From Bradyrhizobium zhanjiangense (GTDB lineage Bacteria; Pseudomonadota; Alphaproteobacteria; Rhizobiales; Xanthobacteraceae): a stretch of DNA of 64,000 nt. Made by a program: the position numbers and the translations under genes. Where the stretch lies: contig NZ_CP022221.1 in the NCBI RefSeq assembly GCF_004114935.1, positions 4,051,001 through 4,115,000 of the forward strand. Direction: 5' to 3'. Below the pieces are notes generated by a model. That model was given only the letters and a program-made list of their open reading frames with translations. It was not told the DNA's origin and searched no databases. Below, one piece after another: positions 26,616 to 35,064 of the stretch. Within the stretch, counting starts at the first letter, position 1. The number at the start of each line of letters is the position of its first letter.

Positions 26616-27863
26616 ATGCCCAGCACCCTCTTCAAGAACGTCGCTCTGCTCGATCCGCTCCAGCCGGACCTGCTGGAGGGACATCACGTGCTGGTCGAGG
26701 ACAATCTGATCAAGGAGGTCTCCGACCGGCCGCTCCAGGCCTCGGCCGATCGGACGATCGACCTGAAGGGCAAGACGTTGATGCCCGGCCTGATCGACCT
26801 GCATGTCCATGCGGTGGCGGTCGAGCTCAATCTGGCGCAGCAGGTGCACATGCCGAACGTGCTGGTGACGCTGCGCTCGACGCTGCTGCTGCGCGGCATG
26901 CTCCGGCGTGGCTTCACCACCGTCCGCGACGCCGGCGGGGCCGGCCATGCGCTGAAGCAGGCGATCGAGACCGGCCTGACCGAGGGCCCGCGACTGTTCG
27001 TCTCCGGCCGCGCATTGAGCCAGACCGGCGGGCATGGCGACATGCGGGCGCGCTCGGATTACCTCGCCAGCGACGCGCCGTGTCCCTGCTGCGTGCGTGT
27101 CGGCGCGCTGGCACGCGTTGCCGACGGCGTCGACGGCGTGCGCAAGGCGGCGCGCGAGGAGCTGCAGATGGGTGCCGACCAGATCAAGATCATGGCATCC
27201 GGCGGCGTCGCCTCGCCAACCGATCCGGTCGGCGCCTTCGGCTACTTCGAGGACGAGATCCGCGCCATCGTCGAGGAGGCGCACGGGCGCCAGACCTATG
27301 TGCTGGCCCATGCCTACACCGCTGCCGCCATCGCGCGCGCCGTTCGCTGCGGCGTGCGCACGATCGAGCACGGCAATCTGGTCGATGCTCCGACTGCGCG
27401 CTTGATGGCCGAGAAGGGCGCCTATGTGGTGCCGACGCTCGTCACCTATGAAGCGCTGGCGAACGAGGGCGCCCAATACGGTCTGCCGCCCGAGAGCGTG
27501 GCCAAGATCGCCGATGTTCGCGACGCCGGGCTGCGTTCCCTCGCGATCTACCGCGACGCCGGCGTGAAGATGGGGTTCGGCAGCGATCTGCTTGGCCCGT
27601 CGCAGCGCCTGCAGAGCGACGAATTCCGCATCCGCGCCGAAATTCTCGGCTCGCGCGCCGTGATCGCCAGCGCGACATTGATCGGCGCCGAGGTGCTGGG
27701 CATGGAAGGCAAGCTAGGCCGGATCGCGCCCGAGACCATCGCGGACCTGCTGGTAGTCGACGGCAATCCGCTGCGCGACGTTTCCTGCCTGCTCGGCCAG
27801 GGCGAGCACATTCCGCTGGTGATGAAGGCAGGCAAGGTCCAGTTCGACAGGCTGAACGCCTAG
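26616..27863 (+). CDS. Amidohydrolase-family protein
   Basis: 415 residues with the metal-dependent hydrolase layout: MPGLIDLHVHAVAVE (first HxH site), a Lys in DQIKIMASGGV (likely carbamylated), two more His in VLAHAYT and IEHGN, and an Asp in GFGSDLLGPSQ. Related enzymes include prolidase-like and imidazolonepropionase-like hydrolases. Start ATG 26616. Its TAG stop is the left target duplication of the insertion sequence that follows, so the coding region was spared. Confidence 0.9.
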   Translation: MPSTLFKNVALLDPLQPDLLEGHHVLVEDNLIKEVSDRPLQASADRTIDLKGKTLMPGLIDLHVHAVAVELNLAQQVHMPNVLVTLRSTLLLRGMLRRGFTTVRDAGGAGHALKQAIETGLTEGPRLFVSGRALSQTGGHGDMRARSDYLASDAPCPCCVRVGALARVADGVDGVRKAAREELQMGADQIKIMASGGVASPTDPVGAFGYFEDEIRAIVEEAHGRQTYVLAHAYTAAAIARAVRCGVRTIEHGNLVDAPTARLMAEKGAYVVPTLVTYEALANEGAQYGLPPESVAKIADVRDAGLRSLAIYRDAGVKMGFGSDLLGPSQRLQSDEFRIRAEILGSRAVIASATLIGAEVLGMEGKLGRIAPETIADLLVVDGNPLRDVSCLLGQGEHIPLVMKAGKVQFDRLNA

Positions 27864-29349
27864 CAGGCTGTTGAAGAAGTCTCTGGCGGGATGGCAGTGG
27901 ACGTGATTCTCTCGATAGTTGAATCGGGAGGCCATGATGCGGGGATCGGACGAGCGGTCTGGATCGCTCTTCAGTTACGTGGATCTTGAAGCGCGGGTTC
28001 GCCCGGATCACGCCTTACGGAAGATCCGGGAGATTGTGAACGCTGCGCTGGACGATCTATCGAAGGCATTTGCGGGGCTTTACACGGACTTTGGCCGACC
28101 CTCGATTGCACCGGAGAGGCTGCTTCGGGCGATGTTGTTGCAGGCGTTCTATGGCATCCGCTCGGAACGACAATTGATGGAGCGGCTGGAGTTCGACCTG
28201 TTGTTCCGCTGGTTTGTCGGTCTTGGCGTGGACGATCCGGTGTGGGACCACTCGACCTTTTCCAAGAACCGCGACCGGCTGCTAGAGGGTGAGATCGCCG
28301 CTAAGTTCCTCTCCGCGGTAATGGCTCAGCCGAAAGTGAAGCGGCTATTGTCGAGCGACCACTTCTCGGTGGACGGCACGCTGATTGAGGCGTGGGCTTC
28401 GATCAAGAGCTTCCGCAGAAGGGATGGAGGCGACAACGACAGTGGGGGGCCGGGACGTAACGCTGAGCGCAGCTTCCACAAGGAGAAGCGTTCAAACAAG
28501 ACGCACCAAAGCACCACCGATCCGGAGGCTCGGCTGTACAAGAAGGGCGATGGGCAGCCGGCCAAGCTCTGCTACATGGGGCATGCTCTGATGGAAAATC
28601 GCCATGGTTTGGCGGTCGGCGGCATTGTCAGCCAGGCCACCGGTACGGCCGAACGAGAGACAGCGCTGGCGTTGATTGATAATTGCCATCCCAGAGGCCG
28701 GCGGTCACGCTCGGCGCGGACAAGGCTTATGACGTTACGCAGTTCGTGCACGACTTGAGAGAACGATCGGTGACGCCGCACATCGCAATCGACGGACACC
28801 TCAGCAAGACAGGCGTCCCGCGCAAGACGGCGGTCGATGCCCGCTCCACCCGCCATGCCGGCTACGAGATCAGCCAACGCTGCCGCAAGCGGATTGAGGA
28901 AGTGTTCGGATGGATCAAGAGTTCCGCCGGTCTGGCCAAGGTAAAGCTGCGAGGGCGCGAGCGTGTGGACGCCGTCTTTACGTTGGCGCTTGCCGCCTAC
29001 AATCTGATCCGCCTGCCCAAGCTGCTGGCGGTGCAGCTATGAGCGTGCGGGGCAAATGGCGCGTCGTGGAAACGCCCGATCACGACATGGCCGGGTCGGG
29101 CTCTTACATCCTGTTCACAAACGATGGTGGCGAGTTCGCCCTGGATTGTCTCACCGGGGCAATATACGGCCGTTGCGAAGGCGATGCCGTCGAGTTCACA
29201 TGGGATGGCAACGACGAGATGGAGCCCGCAAAAGGCCGTGGTTGGGCAGAAGAGCTCGCCGATGGCTCGCTCGAAGGTAAGATATGCCTCGAAGGCGGCG
29301 ACGACATTCCTTTTATCGCCCGCCGATTGGCTACTTCTTCAACAGCCTG
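27864..29349 (+). mobile_element. IS5/IS1182-type insertion sequence with a passenger gene
   Basis: 1486 bp bounded by perfect 17-bp inverted repeats CAGGCTGTTGAAGAAGT (27864) and ACTTCTTCAACAGCCTG (to 29349), flanked by the 4-bp duplication CTAG (27860-27863 and 29350-29353). It carries a transposase with a DUF772-like N-terminus and a DDE domain, plus a 104-residue gene. The palindromic CTAG target fits IS1182/IS5-type elements. The transposase reading frame has a one-base deletion. Confidence 0.88.
27934..29042 (+). pseudogene. Transposase, IS5/IS1182 type, frameshifted
   Basis: The first frame (from 27934, MMRGSDERSGSLFSYVDLE) has the DUF772 region RPSIAPERLLRAMLLQAFYGIRS and WDHSTFSKNRDRL, VDGTLIEAWAS and the HKEKRSNKTHQSTTDPEARLY signature. 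After ALALIDN near 28683 the frame drifts, and the correct continuation (PAVTLGADKAYDVTQFV to YNLIRLPKLLAVQL) is one base back. The C-terminal RCRKRIEEVFGWIK block is intact. A single missing T near 28683 explains it; a programmed -1 shift is possible, but no slippery heptamer is seen. Confidence 0.85.
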
Positions 29350-29353
29350 CTAG
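29039..29353 (+). CDS. Passenger protein of the insertion sequence
   Basis: 104 residues (MSVRGKWRVVETPDHDMAGSG...). Its ATG overlaps the transposase stop (ATGA), and its own stop codon TAG lies in the right CTAG duplication, so the last codons are IS terminal repeat. The protein is acidic, with Trp/Gly-rich strands (KWRV, YILFTNDGGEFALDC, GRCEGDAVEFTWDGND). No transposition motif. Function unknown; its fixed coupling to the transposase suggests a role for the element. Confidence 0.7.
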   Translation: MSVRGKWRVVETPDHDMAGSGSYILFTNDGGEFALDCLTGAIYGRCEGDAVEFTWDGNDEMEPAKGRGWAEELADGSLEGKICLEGGDDIPFIARRLATSSTAC

Positions 29354-29401
29354 AGCATGATCCGGAAAAGTGTGAAGCGGTTTTCCGAAAAGATCATGCT
29401 C
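29353..29401. repeat. 49-bp repeat, second copy
   Basis: Exact reverse complement of the copy at 2972-3020. It abuts the right target duplication of the insertion sequence. Before the insertion it must have followed the amidohydrolase stop codon directly. Confidence 0.9.
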
Positions 29402-29411
29402 AGACCAAAAA

Positions 29412-29454
29412 CTAAAGCGCGATGACGATTCATCCCAACCTCATCGCGCTTTAG
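29412..29454. terminator. Stem-loop after the helicase gene
   Basis: Perfect 14-bp arms CTAAAGCGCGATGA / TCATCGCGCTTTAG with a 15-nt loop, 2 bp beyond the helicase stop on the minus strand. A transcript end for the helicase or another short repeat. Confidence 0.6.
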
Positions 29455-29456
29455 CT

Positions 29457-31565
29457 CTACCGCCACATCCCCCGCATCTTCGCGCCGATGTCGATCTTCG
29501 GGCCCTGCGCCGCGGTGCGGCCTGCGCCGGCAGCGGCCTTCGGCCAGGCGGTGCGCTCGAACAGGTAGACCAGCTGCTCCGGGATGAAGCGGGTGCGCGA
29601 GGCGTAGACGTGGCGGTCGCCCTTGGCGGTCTGGCCGTGGACGAAGAAGCGCTGCGGCACGACAAGATGAAGATCGTCCTTGGCGCGCGTCATCGCGACA
29701 TAGAGCAGGCGGCGCTCCTCCTCGAGCTCGGCGCTGGTGCCGGCGCCGAGGTCGGACGGCATGCAGCCGTCGACGACGTTGAGCACGAACACCGACTTCC
29801 ATTCCTGGCCCTTGGCGGAATGGATGGTGGAGAGGATCAGGTAGTCCTCGTCGCGCAAGGGCGGCCCGGATTTGTCGCTGGTCGCATCGGGTGGATCGAG
29901 CGTGAGCTCGGTCAAAAATTTCTCGCGCGAGGCGTAGCCGCTCGCGATCTGCTCGAGCTGCATCAAATCGGCACGCCGCGTCTCGGCATTCTCATGAATG
30001 CGGTCGAGATGCGGCTCGTACCACAACCGTACGCGCTCGAGATCGACCGGCCATTCCGAGTAGCGCAAATTCTGGGTCGTGCGGACGAAGTCGGTCCAAT
30101 CGGCGCCGGCGCGAGCAGGCGCCGGAAGCTGACCGAGCGCGGCCAGCGGATCGGTGCTTTCGGCCATCTGGTCGAGCACGCGCTGCGCCGTGGCGGGTCC
30201 GATGCCCGGCAACAGATGCAGGATGCGGAAGCCTGCGACGCGGTCGCGCGGATTCTCCGCGAAACGCAAGAGGGCCAGCACGTCCTTGACGTGCGCTGCA
30301 TCGAGGAATTTCAGCCCGCCGAACTTGACGAAGGGAATGTTGCGGCGGGTCAGCTCGATCTCCAGCGGGCCGGAATGCGAGGAGGTTCGGAACAGCACCG
30401 CCTGGTGCTTCAAGAGCGCGCCTTGCTCGCGATTGGCCAGCACCTGTTCGACGATGTAGCGGGCCTGGTCGGCCTCGTCGTGCACGGTGACGAGCTGCGG
30501 CTTGTGCGACGAGGCGCGGTCGGTCCAGAGGTTCTTGGTGAAGCGCTCGCGCGCGAGCCCGATGACGCCGTTGGCCGCCGCCAGCACCGCTTGGGTCGAG
30601 CGGTAATTGCGGTCGAGCGTGATCATTTCCGCGCGCGGCGAGAAGCTCTGCGGAAACTCCAGGATGTTGCGCACGGTGGCGGCACGGAACGAATAGATCG
30701 ACTGTGCGTCGTCGCCGACCACGGTGAGGCCGCGGCCGTCGGGTTTCAGCGCCAGCAGGATCGAGGATTGCAGGCGGTTGGTGTCCTGGTATTCGTCGAC
30801 CAGCACGTGATCGAAGCGGCCGCCGATCTCTTCCGCGATCAGCGCATCGCTCATCATCTGCGACCAGTAGAGCAGAAGATCGTCGTAATCGAGCACGTGC
30901 TGGGCCTGCTTGGCCTCGACATAGGCCGCGAACAGGCCTTTCAGCTCGGCCGCCCAGCCGGCGCACCAGGGATAGTGCACCCCTAACACCTTCTCGATCT
31001 CCATCTCGGCATTGACGCAGCGCGAGTAGATCGACAGGCACGTGCCCTTGGCGGGGAAGCGGCTCTCGGTTTTCGACAGGCCGCGCTCGTGCCGGACCAG
31101 GTTCATCAGGTCGGCGGAGTCCTCGCGGTCGTGGATGGTGAAGGCGGGATCGATGCCGATGCGCTCGGCATATTCGCGCAAGAGCCGCGCACCGATGCCG
31201 TGGAAGGTGCCGGCCCAGGTGAGCGGATCGCGCATGATCGCGGCGTTGTTCTCACCCAGCACTTTTCGGGCGATGCGTTCCACGCGGCCGGCCATCTCGG
31301 CCGCGGCGCGGCGGGAGAACGTCATCAACAGGATGCGGCGCGGATCGGCGCCTGCGACGATCAGATGCGCGACGCGGTGGGCGAGCGTGTTGGTCTTGCC
31401 GGAGCCGGCACCGGCAATGACGAGCAGGGGAGCGCCCACGGTCGCGCCTTCGGCCACGCCATGCTCGACGGCGCGGCGCTGCTCCGCATTGAGCGTGTCC
31501 AGATATGTCGCCACGAATCGCCCCGGTGAAGGGGGGAGAGTCGGCGATCCCGTCGCGAATCGCAA
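29457..31565 (-). CDS. UvrD/Rep-family ATP-dependent DNA helicase
   Basis: 702 residues, superfamily 1A 3'-5' helicase. Motif I IAGAGSGKTNTLAHR, motif II VLVDEYQDTNRLQ, motif III VVGDDAQSIYSFRAA, motif IV LDRNYRSTQAVL, and a late STIHSAKGQEWKSVFVLNVVDG. Likely acts in DNA repair or replication restart. A GTG at 31514 (VATYLDTLNAEQ) is a plausible alternative start 17 codons in, where similarity to UvrD begins. Divergent from the TMEM175-like gene. Confidence 0.9.
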   Translation of the reverse strand: MRFATGSPTLPPSPGRFVATYLDTLNAEQRRAVEHGVAEGATVGAPLLVIAGAGSGKTNTLAHRVAHLIVAGADPRRILLMTFSRRAAAEMAGRVERIARKVLGENNAAIMRDPLTWAGTFHGIGARLLREYAERIGIDPAFTIHDREDSADLMNLVRHERGLSKTESRFPAKGTCLSIYSRCVNAEMEIEKVLGVHYPWCAGWAAELKGLFAAYVEAKQAQHVLDYDDLLLYWSQMMSDALIAEEIGGRFDHVLVDEYQDTNRLQSSILLALKPDGRGLTVVGDDAQSIYSFRAATVRNILEFPQSFSPRAEMITLDRNYRSTQAVLAAANGVIGLARERFTKNLWTDRASSHKPQLVTVHDEADQARYIVEQVLANREQGALLKHQAVLFRTSSHSGPLEIELTRRNIPFVKFGGLKFLDAAHVKDVLALLRFAENPRDRVAGFRILHLLPGIGPATAQRVLDQMAESTDPLAALGQLPAPARAGADWTDFVRTTQNLRYSEWPVDLERVRLWYEPHLDRIHENAETRRADLMQLEQIASGYASREKFLTELTLDPPDATSDKSGPPLRDEDYLILSTIHSAKGQEWKSVFVLNVVDGCMPSDLGAGTSAELEEERRLLYVAMTRAKDDLHLVVPQRFFVHGQTAKGDRHVYASRTRFIPEQLVYLFERTAWPKAAAGAGRTAAQGPKIDIGAKMRGMWR

Positions 31566-31643
31566 TGCAGCTGGACGAAACCGGGTTTAGGATTTAGGGG
31601 GAAAGACGGCCCGAAGTTCCAGCCCGAGAAACGCGTCCCTGGC

Positions 31644-32234
31644 ATGACCGAGCTCAAGCCCGACCAGTTCGAGATGCGGCGGCTGGAATCGCTCAGCAAC
31701 ACCATTTTTGGTGTCGCCATGACGCTGCTCGCCTACGACCTGCCCAAGGCCGCGGTGTTCACCAGCGCCCCCGGCTGGAGCGATCTTGCCCATGTCTATT
31801 CCGGCAAGCTTGCCGGCTTTGCGCTCAGCTTCATCATCGCCGGCGTGTTCTGGATCAGCCATCACCGGCGCCTGGCGCGCCAGCCCATTGGCAGCCGCGG
31901 CGCGGTGATCCTGAATTTGTTCTTCCTGCTCTCGATCGTGCTGCTGCCGGTGACCAACGGCCTCTACACCAATTACGGCATGAGCAACGCGGTGGCGGTG
32001 CTCTACGGCCTGCACCTGACCGCGATCGCCGGCCTCAATGCCTGGCTGTGGTGGACCATCCTGGGCGGCTGGCGCCACGAGATCATGGCCTCGATGTTTC
32101 CGCTGCTCGTGTTCATTCCGGGCACGGTCGTTGCCGCGTTCGCGCCGCATATCGCGCCCTTCGTCTGGTTCATCGCCTTTGGCGGGCTCGTGATCCAGCG
32201 CTTCACCATCGCGCGGTCCGAGCTAGACCCGTAA
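31644..32234 (+). CDS. TMEM175-like (DUF1211) potassium channel family protein
   Basis: 196 residues, about six transmembrane helices. The first helix has RRLESLSNTIFGVAMTLLAYDL, close to the R-x3-F(S/D)-type signature of bacterial TMEM175 channels, although here it reads RLESLSNTIF. The remaining helices match that topology (FWISHHRRL, FFLLSIVLLPV). Probably an inner-membrane cation channel; selectivity not assignable. Confidence 0.7.
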   Translation: MTELKPDQFEMRRLESLSNTIFGVAMTLLAYDLPKAAVFTSAPGWSDLAHVYSGKLAGFALSFIIAGVFWISHHRRLARQPIGSRGAVILNLFFLLSIVLLPVTNGLYTNYGMSNAVAVLYGLHLTAIAGLNAWLWWTILGGWRHEIMASMFPLLVFIPGTVVAAFAPHIAPFVWFIAFGGLVIQRFTIARSELDP

Positions 32235-32242
32235 GCGGCACC

Positions 32243-32623
32243 TCACGGGGATGTCGCGCCGAACCCGTCGGCCGGCACGTAAAGCTTGACCGGGCGGATT
32301 TCGTAGACCGCCGTCGGATTGACTGCACGCAGCTTCCGCGCCGCCGCGATCGCCTCATCCTCGGTGGCGCATTCCATCAGGTGAAAGCCCAGAAGCTGCT
32401 CCTTGGTCTCGGCAAACGGGCCGTCCAGCACCATGCCCGCGCCGGGGCCCCGCAAGGTGCGGGCTTTCCGGGTCTCGTCCAGACGGGCGGCCGGCCCAAA
32501 CTGTCCGCTTGCTCTCAGGGGCGCCTGAACCTCGATGACTTTGGCCACGACCGCGGCGTCCTCCTCCGGCGTCCAGGACAAGACCTCGTCTTCCACGTGA
32601 TAGGCCAGGATGGCGTACAGCAT
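32243..32623 (-). CDS. YciI-like protein
   Basis: 126 residues (MLYAILAYHVEDEVLSWTPEE) with the YCII/DGPF fold: the ARTLRGPGAGMVLDGPFAETKEQLLGFHLMEC block is the characteristic DGPF segment. Such proteins are ferredoxin-like dimers often linked to ECF sigma factors in actinobacteria; no such partner is seen here. Ribosome-binding site AGAGGTGA. Confidence 0.85.
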   Translation of the reverse strand: MLYAILAYHVEDEVLSWTPEEDAAVVAKVIEVQAPLRASGQFGPAARLDETRKARTLRGPGAGMVLDGPFAETKEQLLGFHLMECATEDEAIAAARKLRAVNPTAVYEIRPVKLYVPADGFGATSP

Positions 32624-32819
32624 CGTCACCTCTTTTTTTCTGCGCAAGCCCCAAGGACGTAGCACGGCAGCCCGTGCCGACAATCCCGAAGCAAAATATT
32701 GCGCGGCAAGCAAGCGACGAAACCGTCCTGAAACCCGATTGCGGCCGCGCCGTGTGAACGCCCCCGGAAGCGGTCGCGACTGATGACCACAAACAACAAG
32801 GTTTTTGCTGGAGGCGGCT

Positions 32820-33005
32820 ATGTCGGGTCACACCATCAAGATCATCTGCGACGCGCGTCGGGCGGGGCAATCGGAGCCGGCCGAGCTGCACGACCAGGCC
32901 GGCCATCACCGCTATTACGGCAGCTCGGCCGAGAACGGCGGCGAGCGGATCGTGGAGAGCCGGCGCGGCAAACGCCCGCGTGCGCTCAACATCTGCGGCT
33001 TTTGA
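32820..33005 (+). CDS. Small basic hypothetical protein
   Basis: 61 residues from ATG 32820 (MSGHTIKIICDARRAGQSEP), preceded by TGGAGGCGGCT. Arg-rich second half, ends ALNICGF. I do not recognise the family, but the ribosome-binding site is strong. Confidence 0.5.
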   Translation: MSGHTIKIICDARRAGQSEPAELHDQAGHHRYYGSSAENGGERIVESRRGKRPRALNICGF

Positions 33006-33031
33006 AGGCGTCGACGAGACCGTGACTCGAC

Positions 33032-33235
33032 ATGGACGTCCTGCATATATCGATCGCGGCGATGCCGTTCCTGCTCTCGCTGGCGAGCCGGACCGGCAAG
33101 GCGATCGCGCCGTGCCTGCTTGCGAGCATCTTCACCGTGCTCCTCTCCGGAGAGCCCCACCGCGCCGTCATGGCCTGGTGCGTCGGCATGCTGATTGCCT
33201 CCGTGGCATTCCGTGAGCGGCTTCGCGCGAGCTGA
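33032..33235 (+). CDS. Small membrane protein
   Basis: 67 residues (MDVLHISIAAMPFLLSLASR...) with two hydrophobic segments (about 5-17 and 23-38). Follows the 61-residue gene by 26 bp on the same strand. Confidence 0.45.
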   Translation: MDVLHISIAAMPFLLSLASRTGKAIAPCLLASIFTVLLSGEPHRAVMAWCVGMLIASVAFRERLRAS

Positions 33236-33283
33236 GCCGGCGGGCGGTCTCGACCCTCGATTAAGACAAATCGCAAAAGAAAA

Positions 33284-33310
33284 GGCGCGGCGGGGAGGCC
33301 CCGTCGCGCC
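33284..33310 (-). terminator. Terminator of the short peptide transcript
   Basis: 12-bp arms GGCGCGGCGGGG / CCCCGTCGCGCC (one mismatch on the minus strand, a G-U pair on the plus) around an AGG loop. On the minus strand TTTTCTTTT follows directly. Confidence 0.7.
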
Positions 33311-33370
33311 CGATTTCTTGCTCGCTGGTCCAGGGCTGAGAGCGCCCCGATGCCAAGCTTTGTCGAGAGC

Positions 33371-33415
33371 TTAGCGGGCGATCCCAGCGAGGTGACAGCG
33401 CTTGAGATAAGACAC
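33371..33415 (-). CDS. 14-residue peptide with a perfect Shine-Dalgarno
   Basis: GTG 33415 to TAA 33371; peptide MSYLKRCHLAGIAR. The sequence AAAGGAGGTGATCC ends 1 nt before this start, so the AGGAGG core is 7 nt away, ideal spacing. The 14 nt are fully complementary to the 3' tail of 16S rRNA. A gene with so strong a signal before so short a frame is unusual. A longer in-frame alternative from GTG 33423 starts inside the Shine-Dalgarno and is less likely. Confidence 0.6.
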   Translation of the reverse strand: MSYLKRCHLAGIAR

Positions 33416-33590
33416 TGGATCACCTCCTTTCGTTGGTTTCGGGAGATTCCAATATAGGTTGTAAGGCCGCAGCTGTTAAGGGCAGCCCGATTGGCCGGAA
33501 CCGAGGCCTGTTCGTAAGGCCGGCAAGCTGCGAAAAGTCACCGTCGCGGCAGTTGAGACCGTCGTCCGGCCGTGTTAGGGAGCCCCTGTC

Positions 33591-33664
33591 GCGGGTGTAG
33601 CTCAATGGTAGAGCAGCAGCCTTCCAAGCTGAATACGAGGGTTCGATTCCCTTCACCCGCTCCA
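33591..33664 (+). tRNA. tRNA-Gly (anticodon TCC)
   Basis: Cloverleaf: GCGGGTG acceptor, TAGCTCAATGGTAGAGC D-arm, anticodon loop CTTCCAA (TCC), T-arm GGTTCGATTCC, CACCCGC-T-CCA at the end. It is the last core-like feature before the fragment-rich region, making its 3' end a candidate island integration site. Confidence 0.97.
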
Positions 33665-34495
33665 ACGAGATTTCCCCAACGAAAGCAGCCTTTAAGCATT
33701 TTTTCTGAGAAAGTTTTTGCCGTCTTTATCAATTTTCATACAACCCCCGTACAACGAGACACGAATCCTGCGTTAGCGGTAGCGAAGCCTTGTTCGACGA
33801 ATGGCTAAAGGAAAGCGGCAGTCGAATCCGTGGAATTGCCGGCGGCATTTTCATCGGGACGCGCGCTAAATTGGCTGCGCCTTTGTCGCACCAGAGGCCT
33901 CGCCGAGCGTCGTCGATCACACAATCAAGACAGCAGACGCGGTCATCGTCGTCAGGCGGAACCATCGATTATATTTATCAGAATCCTTCCGGCGCCGAGG
34001 CCTGCCCAAAAACCAGCCATCACTGCAACACCGAGCTTCCAGCGAGTTTGTTCCGTGCGACCTCCCGCCATGTCTTGAGATCCAGCGCGGACGGCGCCGA
34101 CGAAAATCCGGGATGCGCACGCCACTCGCCAGCGAGCGTGTGAGTGAGCCCGCTCTCGGTCCGTCGCGAGACCCTGATGCGCGCGATCGTCTCGACTAAG
34201 CCGCAGTCTTGCCTGAGGCGAGCGGCGTCGAAGGCAGCCAAAATGCCGGATTGTTTCACGAGGTGTGCACGAGCGGGTCGGCCACGATCATCTGGCTGCC
34301 AATGTCGAAGCATCGCTCCCGGTTGCACGCCATCAATAATACGCCGCGAGTGGGCTGCGCAGCCTGTGCGCTGAAGATCAAAAGACGCGGTTTCCGCTCC
34401 CCGGTTCATGCATATTTGGACCTCGAAAAACTCAGCCGCGGAAGCTCAGTCGGGCCAATGATGGATTGGAACGAGAGTTCAAGTTTTTCAACTGC
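33665..34495. other. 830 bp after tRNA-Gly without a confident gene
   Basis: Lower GC and several weak frames on both strands. The longest (34409-34020, minus) shows no recognised motif. Directly after the tRNA there is AT-rich DNA (AAGCATTTTTTCTGAGAAAG). I found no second copy of the tRNA 3' end in the window. Confidence 0.5.
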
Positions 34496-34726
34496 TTAAG
34501 GGCCGGCGTGTGCACGACGTGTGCACCGGGAGATCAAGAAAAATCTTGCGAAAGCCAAGGTGAGCAGGGCAGGCGTATGGGTTGAACAGACCGGCATTGC
34601 TATTTTACCTGCGCTGAACTTCTGCTTGGTGGGAGCGAGGTGTGAGGAGTAATCCCGACACACGTCTTCAATCGGGATGATGGCCTTACCTCCGTACTGC
34701 GCCATCAAAAGGAATGCAGTATTCAT
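34496..34726 (-). CDS. PrtN-like (pyocin activator) protein, probably truncated
   Basis: 76 residues. The first 30 (MNTAFLLMAQYGGKAIIPIE, then DVCRDYSSHL) match the opening of the pyocin activator PrtN family, whose members activate bacteriocin promoters in pseudomonads. The usual C-terminal part (KSAKGVHLRDLADYID-like) is absent, replaced by unrelated sequence. Function as an activator is doubtful. No bacteriocin genes are visible nearby. Confidence 0.5.
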   Translation of the reverse strand: MNTAFLLMAQYGGKAIIPIEDVCRDYSSHLAPTKQKFSAGKIAMPVCSTHTPALLTLAFARFFLISRCTRRAHAGP

Positions 34727-35064
34727 TGGGCGAGATCTCAATCGCTCATTATTCTATCTAGCTTGAGAGCTTCCGGCTTGTGAGATCTATCTCCGTCGGC
34801 AGCGGCGTTTGGCTTGCCTAGCGTAGTAATAGGAGCGCTCGGCGCGTGCGGCTCTCTGCAATCGGCAAGAAGGGCCGTGCATGGCGCGGCTAACTTGGGG
34901 CACCTCAGTAGCTTTCTTTGAGTTCGAACCTGCAAGCACACCGTTATGAGCGACGGGATAGCGATTGGCTTCGGTGATTTTGCTGACTTTTTGTTTGAAT
35001 CTGATCGCGTTCGTTGCGCTTCGGCTGGGTCGTTTCTGGTGCCAAACTGGGGCAGTAACGCGTG
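34727..35064. other. 338 bp without a confident gene
   Basis: Open frames here have no recognised motif and run on from the damaged yihY fragment. I see nothing functional. Confidence 0.4.

Larger units (their letters stand above)
33275..33443 (-). ncRNA. Short transcript with full Shine-Dalgarno and terminator (small mRNA)
   Basis: On the minus strand a -10-like TATATT (near 33449-33454) precedes AAAGGAGGTGATCC at 33417-33430, then a 14-codon ORF, about 60 nt of spacer and a strong hairpin with TTTTCTTTT. Predicted RNA of roughly 160 nt. End points are estimates. It could act as an RNA, as a peptide mRNA, or both. Confidence 0.55.

Noticed and set aside
28670..28700. Programmed -1 frameshift in the transposase
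   Set aside because: No slippery heptamer or downstream stem is visible; a single missing base fits, as in four other genes here.
29610..30986. A 458-codon plus-strand frame
   Set aside because: Antisense to the UvrD-type helicase, whose motifs are clear. Composition is that of a GC-rich shadow.
33417..33430. 16S rRNA 3' end on the plus strand
   Set aside because: Only about 14 nt match and no other rRNA sequence is near. The minus-strand Shine-Dalgarno reading with a start codon and terminator explains it better.
33640..33664. Second attachment site for tRNA-Gly
   Set aside because: I looked for the last bases of the tRNA elsewhere in the window and did not find them, so the far island border is not claimed.
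34020..34409. 130-codon minus-strand frame
   Set aside because: No motif, no ribosome-binding site, and located in DNA rich in fragments.
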